Of a stretch of DNA of 64,000 nt, positions 55,687 to 64,000 are shown piece after piece. Each line of letters opens with the position of its first letter. The first letter of the stretch is position 1. Where the stretch lies: assembly GCF_029168945.1 (NCBI RefSeq), contig NC_083602.1, positions 67,290,600-67,354,599 on the forward strand, given 5' to 3'. The notes under the pieces were generated by a model. That model was given only the letters and a program-made list of their open reading frames with translations. It did no database searches and was not told the origin of the DNA. The DNA is from Cannabis sativa (lineage: Eukaryota; Streptophyta; Magnoliopsida; Rosales; Cannabaceae). The translations under genes were made by a program, and so were the position numbers.

Positions 55687-57574
55687 TGTTGGGTTTTGTG
55701 CCTAAATAAAACCTATTTCAATATAATCAGATTTACTTATTAATAAAGATCAGAAATAACATTTTATGTTGAATGGTTCACATGATTTATTTCATGATTA
55801 TATACATATAATGTATAAATTTTATTTAAGTCCAGAACATATGAATTTGTTAATGATTATAGTGTTGTCAGCACAGTGGAATATAATCTTAATTATATGT
55901 TCGAAAGTTTATTCCCTGATTTGTCAGTTCACTGGATTTAGACTGGCATGATATAATCAGCGATAGGTATTCTTACACCTTGGATAAGTGTTATGTCCTT
56001 TCCAGGGTATTGGCAAAGTTTACCAGTATCGGATGTATGGAGTATACATCGGAAGGGACCGATATTGAACTTTGATTAGATATGTTAAAATTTACCGTAA
56101 TATCAATTCAATTCAATATCACCCGTTGATCCTAGATCAAATGATCTTAATCCTGATATGGTTAGGTTCGATCGCAAGAGTATTATACATGTTCTTTGAT
56201 TTGTTAGTTAAGCCTACTTTAGGGTCAGGGTGATACGTACATTTTGGGAACATGATAGTATAATTGAGTGGGAGCGCTAACATAAATATGGAGTCTATAA
56301 CTTCTATAGGAATTTAGAAGTGAAACGATGATATCCTTCGAGCTTGGCTAAATAGAGATAAATGGTTGAGATCTCATTTCACTTCGCTGAAACATCATTT
56401 ATACGGAGCTAAGTGTTTTAAGGATAAAATACATTGAAGGTGTAACGGTAATTTAGTGCCTATTCAATGTAGATCATCTATTAGATGGTCATTGATCAAA
56501 TTAGGATTATAACAATAGATAACTAATAGCGTATCTATATCATGGAACATATAGAGTGTTCTATATGACTGAGAGTGTAATTCCAAGTTCTAAGTGTGGA
56601 TTCAATAAGGAATTAATATTTAGGGAATTTACTTGGTAAATTCGGTTCGACTTATTGGAAGTTCGGTTATATAGGCCCATGGTCCCCATACTAGTTGAGA
56701 GCATACTGCTTGTAAGACTCAATTAATTTATTTTAATTAATAAATTATAATTCTAAAGTTAGACTATGTCTACTTTATGAATTTTCACTAAGCAAGGGCG
56801 AAATTGTAAAGAAATGAGATTCTAGGTTTATTTATTAATTAAGAGACTTTATATGTCTAACTTAATAAATATATCAAATGATAATATTATTTAATAATTA
56901 ATTTTTAGTTATTAAATAATTGGAATTGACATTTAAATGGTTAAATTGGAAATTGGCATTTTTGAGAAAATGGGATTGAAAAATGACAAAATGGTAAAAT
57001 TGCAAAGTGAGGCCCATTATCAATATCATGGCCGGCCACTATGCAAGTATTTTACCATTTATATTTTCATTATTTTAATGCCAAATAATTCTAACCTAAA
57101 CCTAGATGGCTTACTATAAATAGATAGTGATGGCTTAGGAAATAATGACATGCATCTTATTCCTTTCAGAGAAAAATCTGAGCCTCATATTCTTTCTCTA
57201 TAGTCGCCCCTCTCCCTTCTCTTTTCTTCTCTTCAATTTCGAAATATCCTAGTGATAGAGTAGTGCCCACACACATCAAGTGGTATCTCAATTATAGTGT
57301 GGAAGATTGTGTAGAATCCAATCAACAAGAAGGAGAATCAGCATCAAAGGAAGGAGAGATAGAGATCCAGGTTCAGAACTTGATTATGTTCTGCTACAGA
57401 AAGGAATCAAGAGCTAGAGATCTGAACGGAAGGAGTGATTATATTCCGCCGGACCCAATGTAAGGTTTCCTAAACGTTATATATGTGTTTATTTCATTGT
57501 TTTAGAATTCATATTAGGATGTCAATGAAACATACATGGTAGTAAATCTAGATCCTGGTAAAATATTTCCAACT
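55687..57574 (+). repeat. 3' LTR of the outer copia
   Basis: It starts TGTTGGGTTTTGTGCC and ends TTCCAACT (CCAACA mutated), about 1888 bp. TATAAATA lies near 57115. It is collinear with the split 5' LTR. Confidence 0.9.
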
Positions 57575-57734
57575 ATTTAGTCTCATGATTTACCAATGCT
57601 TAGGATTTACACTAACATGATAAATATAGATGTGGTTTACTTACACTTGGATAAGTAGAATGTCTTTTCTAGGATATTAGCAAAGTAAACTTGTGTTAGA
57701 TTTATTAGCTATACTTTGGACTGGACCCATAATT
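57575..57734 (+). mobile_element. Fragment of a related, older LTR
   Basis: The sequence CTTGGATAAGTAGAATGTC..TTTCTAGGATATTAGCAAAGT resembles the LTR segment CTTGGATAAGTGTTATGTCC near 55980. It is more diverged than the other copies. It breaks off where the LINE tail begins. Confidence 0.55.
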
Positions 57735-57829
57735 TTTTTTGATGAAACAGACTTTCATTCCACACAAACAATTTTACAGCTAATGACCATCAAGAGATGT
57801 CATAAGATTCTATACAATTTCCACTATTA

Positions 57830-58346
57830 CTTACAACTTCTCAAACCATTCAACTTCTTCTTTCTTTACATTCTTTGGCATAACAAAAGAAATTATATTC
57901 TTAACTTGCCACTTTGTTTAATGAAAAATGTTTTGGACACTAGCAGCCCCCTCATTCCATAATACATCATTTCTGGTCAGCCAAATATTGTACACCAATG
58001 CTACTATACCAGCCATAATCACTCTCTTTCGAAATTTTCATCCCTTAACTCTGTCCAATTTCCGAAGCAACCCTTGTAGTGGAGTGAGAGCCATCTTCCG
58101 ACCAAACCATTGCTCTAAAAGGTGTATGCATTCCTGTGAAAAAGAGCAATCAAAGAACAAGTGCTCAACAGTTTTAGAATTCCCATGACAGAACAAACAT
58201 CTATCATCTGATACAATATGATATTTGAGCAACCTATCCTTTGTTTTAAGTCTGTTCCGCAAAGAAATCCACACCACAAAATAATGCTTGGGAATATTGA
58301 GCCTATTCCAAGCTTGTTTGCTCCAACGGTAATGGTCTTCAGCCTG
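57830..58346 (-). pseudogene. LINE zf-RVT and C-terminal region
   Basis: YRWSKQAWNRLNIPKHYFVVWISLRNRL...RCLFCHGNSKTVEHLFFDCSFSQECI is the zf-RVT domain with its Cys/His pattern. It continues past the ORF end (58038) as VYNIWLTRNDVLWN in another frame to about 57830. No RNase H follows, unlike the LINE at the left of the window. Confidence 0.8.
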
Positions 58347-58351
58347 ATTGT
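58347..58351. repeat. TSD of the gag-only gypsy element (ATTGT)
   Basis: ATTGT precedes the LTR and recurs at 63286-63290 after the right LTR. Confidence 0.9.
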
Positions 58352-59573
58352 TGTTACGAATTTTATGTTTATTACGCAAGTGTACGCAATCAAGTAGTAT
58401 CTCACACAAGTGAGGTCGAACCACAGGGAATTGGATTAAGTACTACTAAACTATACTTATGATTCTATTTGGTAAAATAATAAGTTTGCAATTTGAAAGT
58501 AAATAACTCAGAAAATTAAAGAGAAAATAAACGAAGATTAATCAAGATGAGAGATTAGGGAGGTGAATCCTGTTGTTAAGCTACCAATGTTAATACCTAA
58601 TTGCTATCCTTATCTCAATGTGAATGACAGATTATAAATTAACCTAACTCTTTTCAGATCTTTTAGGTTCTAAATAACGTATTCTCTAATTAACTTCTTA
58701 ATTAAATCAACACAAAATCAGCATTAAGCAATTAATCTATTAGTCACTAAGGCTATGTAAATACTTTCGTTTCACATCAAAACCTAGACTATCCAAATTT
58801 TAGCATTCTCAATTCTCACTTTTCAGATTTCGAATTGAGATCATTAAACATGTAAAAGGTGATCAAGCTTGCACATGGAATTAAACACAAATAAAGATAG
58901 TATTCACACATAAGATGAAGGAATGGCAATTATTTATTAACTAGGCATAAACTTAAACAACAATCATCATCCTCCCTTATTGGGAAATTTAGTTCATAAT
59001 AACTCTAAAAACATCCATGATTAATTCAGAAACAAAAACAAACATAAAGAAGAATTTAAGGGTAAAAGAAAGAAACTAGAAGGTGATATCGCTCCGGGTC
59101 TTCAAGATAGCTTCCTCTCCACTTGCATCCACTATTTAGGTCTATTTCTACTTACTTTGACCTTCAGTGTCGTATTCCTTATATAGGGATGAGAAGTGTG
59201 CCTCCAATTTGAGAAAAAAACCAAAATTAGGTCAAATCTGCGATTTCCGTACCAAGTCGCGACTAGCATTAAGCTGGTCGCGACTACAGGCAAAACTCGA
59301 AAAACCGAGTTTCTGCCAATTCTCGAAGTCCCGACCAGGAAAAAGAGTCGCGACCTGACTCTATGGAGGTCGCGACTACTGATGCGTCTGGAGCCGAATT
59401 TTCCAATTTTTTCCAAGTTTGTCCCAGTTTTTCGCCATTTGACTGAATTTGAACTTTAACACCCCGGGAACCTGAAATGATGAAAATCAAGCGTAAACTG
59501 CTCCAAAAGACACCAATAGACGAGATAATGCTAACTTTAAAGACCCGAAACATAGGCTAATTATAACCTAACA
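58352..59573 (-). repeat. Gag-only element 3' LTR (left)
   Basis: Minus strand: TGTTAGGTTATAATTAGCC to ATTCGTAACA. It contains a minus-strand TATA box (CCCTATATAAGG, about 59177-59188) and repeated GTCGCGAC palindromes. Confidence 0.95.
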
Positions 59574-59590
59574 AAATCCCCCAAACTAGA
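59574..59590 (-). promoter_or_regulatory. Gag-only element polypurine tract
   Basis: The minus strand reads CTAGTTTGGGGGATTT next to the LTR start. Similar AGTTTGGGGGAG tracts lie at about 60244-60258 and 60770-60785. Confidence 0.8.
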
Positions 59591-60831
59591 TTCTTACTCG
59601 CCCCCGAGTAAGATGAAAAAAAACTAACTACGCTATCAGATAATTACTATGCTACTGACTCATGCTCTGTTTTCTTCCTTGCATAAACTAGAATTTTGAT
59701 CCTACTAACTCTAACAATTAACTCGCATGCTCAATTAATAACACTACGTACAACTGCAACAATTTATTCAAATGTGAAACATTGTTATAAACGTTTTACT
59801 CTTTCCAACAGTTCCACAATCCGACAACTCATAAGCTTGCATGCTTACCTTTCTCCACTAATGTTGACAGTGTTCTTCGGAATCATTAGGTCTTTAAGGG
59901 CTTAAGTATCATGGCTCAGATATTCAGGGATAGGCGAAAGACAATTTTTAGCTCAAAATATCATAAGCACACAAATAGAACCCACAAGCTTCTTACTTTT
60001 CTTTTTTTCTAGAATCCCATAATGTTCCCCAAATTTACCAAGATTGATAGAAGATATCTCTATTATTTTTCCAACATCACTGAATCTCTTTTTTTTTTCA
60101 AACATATTTTTACTTTTTATTGTTCTTTTTTTTTTTCATATTTCATTTTTTTTTTCTTTCAGTGACATTGAATTACAATTTTTCCTCTTCTCAATCTTAC
60201 AAGTTTTTCTCCCTCTCACTAATTCCTCTCACTAAATGTTTCTCCTCCCCCAAACTAATTATGTAGCTTATGATATCATGGATAACATGGTGAAGAAAAA
60301 ATTAATAGTGTGGTTGCACAATTTTTCAAATCAACTGGTGAAAAACAAAACAGGTTTAGGCTCAAAAGGTTCACTAGGGATACACATTATTATGGTAGGC
60401 TTGAAAGGCTCAAACTATCCAACAAATGCCTAAGTCATATTCCAATTGAACACTATCAAGGATTTCGCCTCAAAAGAATAAACATGCAAGTTCTAAGCTA
60501 TCCTGTCAATCTTACCACAAACCATAGTAAAACAGTTATAACAATTTTCACAAATTGAATATTTGCAGAAAAACACAGGTTTCAAAACATCCGAACTAAT
60601 CCAAAGAGTTAACAAAATCAAGCACACAGTTATTTTACAATTTCAGATCACATCACACTAATCAGCAATATACAACTATCATCAAGCTTCTTGCCATTCC
60701 TTAACTAAAACAAAAAAAAACTAAAACAGAAAATTAAAATGCAAAAAATTTTAAAAAAAAATTTAAATCTCTCCCCCAAACTAAATATGACATTGTCCCC
60801 AATGTGACATTAAAGAAAAAGGAAAGGAAAC
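59591..60831 (-). other. Non-coding 3' internal region of the gag-only element
   Basis: T-rich tracts occur at 60080-60160. The minus strand carries CACATTGGGGACAATGTC followed by TTTAGTTTGGGGGAG (60770-60810), a conserved tail found after the coding region of many Athila/Tat elements. No pol domain is seen. Confidence 0.6.
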
Positions 60832-61779
60832 TTACCTGAGCGCCACATCAACAAGCAGTTGACGCCCGTAATAAGCATCATGTTGGACAACTTGAAAGTT
60901 GTTTTTAAAAATGCCCTTAAGCTTGGCATGTAATGAGTTTGAACCAAAAACCACACCAACAACACAAGACTTTCGATGATGAGCTTGGGGAGAAGCCTTT
61001 CGTAGCTCGTAGAGGATATAATATGGTGTTGATGAAATATATGGATCCATTGGTGGTTTGTTTGTCAATATCATTGATGCGGTTGAATTAATGATGTCAT
61101 GTTCTTCCTCATCCTCCAATGTCACAGTTTCAACACTTTCATCTAACAACCCTTCTTCTTGTTGCTCACTCTCTACTTGGCTATCCATACCCTCACTTGT
61201 GATTTCATATTCAATGATTTCCTCTTCACAAGGATCTTGATCTTCAACTGTAGACTCATTATCTTCCTTGTATTCAAATAATGACCCTTCTTCATTGTAC
61301 CAACAACTCTCATAACTTTCATCATTGGAGTTATTACATTCTGAATCATGAGTCATTGAATTATCACATAAAGATCTCACCATGTCAGTTAAGCGATTAA
61401 TCTCTCTTGGAAGTGATTGTAGAAGTGATAGTAGTTGCTCCTCTTTTTCAGTTTGTTGGGATGAATTTGGGCAATAAGGTGGGTATTGGTGACTCCAACT
61501 CTGAAGTGATGGATTCCAATGCCAATCGTAATCAAAATCTGTCATATCATTCAACAGATTTATTACATCATAGCCTCTCATTATTAAAGGTGCTCCAGTT
61601 GCCTCTGCTCCATAATCAACCCAGCTTCTTGTTTCATCATTAAGTCCATTATACAAGAGCCATGTAAAACATCCACTTGAGAAAGTGGGATAACATCTCT
61701 CTCCAAGCTCTTTAAATCTCCTCCAAGCAGAATAGAATGGTTCATTGTGTTGTTGGACAAAATCCTCAAGATATAGCAT
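60832..61779 (-). CDS. Athila-like gag, N-terminally truncated
   Basis: These 315 codons are open. NEPFYSAWRRFKELGERCYP...TWLLYNGLNDETRSWVD is the retrotransposon gag capsid motif typical of Athila-type gypsy elements. The normal N-terminal 100 or more residues before it are missing, because only about 260 bp separate the ORF from the PBS. A helical stretch (EEQLLSLLQSLPREINRLTDMVRSL) and a long acidic region follow. The C-terminus has basic, His-rich residues but no zinc knuckle. Capsid function is inferred, and pol must come from elsewhere. Confidence 0.75.
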   Translation of the reverse strand: MLYLEDFVQQHNEPFYSAWRRFKELGERCYPTFSSGCFTWLLYNGLNDETRSWVDYGAEATGAPLIMRGYDVINLLNDMTDFDYDWHWNPSLQSWSHQYPPYCPNSSQQTEKEEQLLSLLQSLPREINRLTDMVRSLCDNSMTHDSECNNSNDESYESCWYNEEGSLFEYKEDNESTVEDQDPCEEEIIEYEITSEGMDSQVESEQQEEGLLDESVETVTLEDEEEHDIINSTASMILTNKPPMDPYISSTPYYILYELRKASPQAHHRKSCVVGVVFGSNSLHAKLKGIFKNNFQVVQHDAYYGRQLLVDVALR

Positions 61780-62040
61780 CTGGATTTATCTTGCAGTTCA
61801 AACTCATAAGTAAAACATTAGTAAAATTAAAAAAATAAAACTAAATTAGTACTAAAAAGATAAAAAATTGAAACAACAAAATTTATACTAAAACTAAAAA
61901 GAAAAAACAAATTAGAACAAAATTTAATTTTTAATAATATTACAAAATTTAATCTAAAAGAAACAGATTAGAAATAAGCAAAAGAATTAACCAAAGTAGA
62001 AGTTAGTATAATTTTATGTAATATTAATCTTTAAACAATT

Positions 62041-62057
62041 CCCCGGCAACGGCGCCA
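62041..62057 (-). promoter_or_regulatory. Primer-binding site, tRNA-Asp type
   Basis: The minus strand reads TGGCGCCGTTGCCGGGG six bases after the LTR, complementary to the 3' end of plant tRNA-Asp. This PBS is standard for Athila-like and some Tat elements. Confidence 0.9.
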
Positions 62058-62063
62058 AAAACT

Positions 62064-63285
62064 TGTTACGAATTTTATGTTTATTACGCAAGTGTACGCA
62101 ATCAAGTAGTATCTCACGCAAGTGAGGTCGAACCACAGGGAATTGGATTAAGTACTACTAAACTATACTTATGATTCTATTTGGTAAAATAATAAGTTTG
62201 CAATTTGAAAGTAAATAACTCAGAAAATTAAAGAGAAAATAAACGAAGATTAATCAAGATGAGAGATTAGGGAGGTGAATCCTGTTGTTAAGCTACCAAT
62301 GTTAATACCTAATTGCTATCCTTATTTCAATGTGAATGACAGATTATAAATTAACCTAACTCTTTTCAGATCTTTTAGGTTCTAAATAACGTATTCTCTA
62401 ATTAACTTCTTAATTAAATCAACACAAAATCAGCATTAAGCAATAATCTATTAGTCACTGAGGCTATGTAAATACTTTCGTTTCACATCAAAACCTAGAC
62501 TATCCAAATTTTAGCATTCTCAATTCTCACTTTTCAGATTTCGAATTGAGATCATTAAACATGTAAAAGGTGATCAAGCTTGCACATGGAATTAAACACA
62601 AATAAAGATAGTATTCATACATAAGATGAATGAATGGCAATTATTTATTAACTAGGCATAAACTTAAACAACAATCATCATCCTCCCTTATTGGGAAATT
62701 TAGTTCATAATAACTCTAAAAACATCCATGATTAATTCAGAAACAAAAACAAACATAAAGAAGAATTTAAGGGTAAAAGAAAGAAACTAGAAGGTGATAT
62801 CGCTCCGGGTCTTCAAGATAGCTTCCTCTCCACTTGCATCCACTATTTAGGTCTATTTCTACTTACTTTGACCTTCAGTGTCGTATTCCTTATATAGGGA
62901 TGAGAAGTGTGCCTCCAATTTGAGAAAAAAACCAAAATTAGGTCAAATCTGCGATTTCCGTACCAAGTCGCGACTAGCATTAAGCTGGTCGCAACTACAG
63001 GCAAAACTCGAAAAATCGAGTTTCTGCCAATTCTCGAAGTCGCGACCAGGAAAAAGGGTCGCGACCTGACTCTATGGAGGTCGCGACTACTGATGCGTCT
63101 GGAGCTGAATTTTCCAATTTTTTCCAAGTTTGTCCCAGTTTTTTGCCATTTGACTGAATTCGAACTTTAACACCTCGGGAACCTGAAATGATGAAAATCA
63201 AGCGTAAAACTGCTCCAAAAGACACCAATAGACGAGATAATGCTAACTTTAAAGACCCGAAACATAGGCTAATTATAACCTAACA
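62064..63285 (-). repeat. Gag-only element 5' LTR (right)
   Basis: This is the partner of 58352-59573 with equal length. ATTGT follows at 63286-63290. The minus-strand TATA box is at about 62888-62899. Confidence 0.95.
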
Positions 63286-63290
63286 ATTGT

Positions 63291-63699
63291 ACATTTTGTA
63301 ACCTGCAGTAATCATATATTTATTATTGATAAAGGTAGCATGATCAATTCAGTTTTTGAGCTCATTCTTGAGTTCAACTAACTTCCTCCAATACCAGCTG
63401 CTTTGGAGAGGGGCTTTGTATCCCCACCATTCTTCATTTTTGATGTAGACACTATGGGCCCATTTGACCCACAGGTTGTCTTTTTTTGTTGCAATTGACC
63501 AGATGTTCTTAATTAAAGCAGCTTTGTTCCAATCAGCTATACTCAAGAAGCCGATCCCTCCTGCTGACTTTGGCTTACAAATCTTAGCCCAAGCAATGTT
63601 TCCTAGCCCAACCATTTGACTTGCACCTTTCCATATGTAACTTCTACATATACCCTCTATTTCCTGAACTACCTTTGTTGGAAGAAGCAGTATTTGGCT
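63291..63699 (-). pseudogene. LINE RT, downstream part
   Basis: MVGLGNIAWAKICKPKSAGGIGFLSIADWNKAALIKNIW is the conserved region after the RT palm of plant LINEs. The ORF stops at 63349 (TGA). Homology joins the upstream RT piece after a stop near 63701, where a TGG codon probably became TGA. Confidence 0.8.
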
Positions 63700-64000
63700 T
63701 CAGTAAGTATTTATGGTCATAAGAACAGAACTAATCAACACACTTCTCCCTGCGAAGGACAGATTCCGAGAACTCCATGTTTTAATTCTTCCAGTCATCT
63801 TTTCAACAAGGATCTTGCACTCTACTGCTGAAATTTTCTTGGAACATATAGGAATTCCAAGATACTTGAAAGGAACCTCTTGCTTAGTGAAACCCAAGAC
63901 ATTAACTACTCTTTGGATCTCTTTCTCCTCCATGCCACTACAATAGATTGCCGATTTGCTATTATTAGGAAGCAAACCAGAAGTTTGAAAAAACAGCTTC
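63700..64000 (-). pseudogene. LINE RT, thumb-proximal part (runs off window)
   Basis: [34 protein letters not shown] and [24 protein letters not shown] are typical LINE RT segments (KYLG-P and LSFAGR). The upstream catalytic box would lie beyond the right edge. Confidence 0.8.

Larger units (their letters stand above)
25583..57574 (+). mobile_element. TGTTGGG-family Ty1/copia element, decayed, hosting two nested elements
   Basis: The 5' LTR is split (25583-26269 and 46007-47208), a tRNA-Met-type PBS is at 47211-47227, the internal region is 47209-55686, a purine tract precedes 55687, and the 3' LTR is 55687-57574. Pol is recognisable only as scattered integrase pieces and is tandemly duplicated. 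The outer TSD is unclear because both LTR tips are mutated (ATTAT to the left, ATTTA to the right). Confidence 0.85.
58352..63285 (-). mobile_element. Gag-only (TR-GAG-type) gypsy element, Athila-like, 4.9 kb
   Basis: LTRs of 1222 bp each (58352-59573 and 62064-63285), TSD ATTGT, a tRNA-Asp PBS, one gag-like ORF and a purine tract. No protease, RT or integrase is present. Such gag-only elements with terminal repeats have been described in plants as TR-GAG. LTRs differ at about 13 sites and 2 indels by eye, so it is young. Confidence 0.9.
57735..64000 (-). mobile_element. L1-type LINE (3' part, continues beyond the window), split by a gypsy element
   Basis: RT and zf-RVT coding is found on the minus strand on both sides of the 58352-63285 element. 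The 3' end is an A-rich tail: the minus strand reads TCTGTTTCATCAAAAAAAATT at about 57730-57752. The 5' part lies to the right of the window. Confidence 0.8.

Overview
The window is nuclear DNA of a flowering plant, probably a eudicot with an AT-rich, repeat-dense genome. This follows from the element types: L1-type LINEs with a DUF4283/CCHC ORF1 and a C-terminal RNase H, Ty1/copia and Ty3/gypsy (Tat-like and Athila-like) LTR retrotransposons, a CACTA element with CACTACTACAA ends, and MITE-like repeats. No species can be named from the sequence alone. I found no convincing host gene, tRNA, rRNA or CRISPR array. Almost all of the 64 kb is transposable elements nested in one another, and many boundaries are fixed by terminal TG..CA and target-site duplications (TSDs).

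Layout. (1) 283-8183, plus strand: a full-structure L1-type LINE with ORF1 and a broken ORF2 (EN, RT, zf-RVT, RNase H). A 1.88 kb solo LTR (4189-6067, TSD GTTTC) splits the RT. (2) 8196-9432: AT-rich DNA with two adjacent diverged MITE-like copies. (3) 9433-23149, minus strand: a decayed Tat-like gypsy element with most of gag missing and pol in fragments. Its 3' LTR was hit by a 5.3 kb non-coding LARD-like element (9569-14850, TSD AAAAC). Its 3' internal region carries a second solo LTR (15992-17394, TSD AACTC). (4) 23150-25582: AT-rich flank holding a 1.6 kb non-autonomous CACTA element (23664-25268, TSD TGT).

(5) 25583-57574, plus strand: a decayed copia element of a family whose LTR starts TGTTGGG. 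A minus-strand member of the same family (26270-46001, TSD GAGAT) lies inside its 5' LTR. That copy is in turn split near the end of its pol by a young SIRE-like copia element (27527-37910, TSD CTTTT). The SIRE-like element has gag, an intact 1021-codon pol reading frame, several polypurine tracts and an extra frameshifted ORF in the env position. The outer element's own pol (about 51.6-55.5 kb) is decayed and carries a 2 kb tandem duplication. (6) 57575-57734: a scrap of a related LTR. (7) 57735-64000, minus strand: a LINE running off the right edge, split by a young gypsy element with gag only (58352-63285, TSD ATTGT, tRNA-Asp PBS, 1222 bp LTRs).

How the parts work together. Only the SIRE-like element looks close to autonomous. 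The TR-GAG-type and LARD-type elements lack polymerase and would need enzymes from elsewhere. The LARD has a primer-binding site like that of the surrounding Tat-like element, which makes that lineage its likely helper. Order of insertion can be read from the nesting: the plus copia and the two LINEs are older, the SIRE-like and gag-only elements are youngest (LTR pairs about 1% apart by eye).
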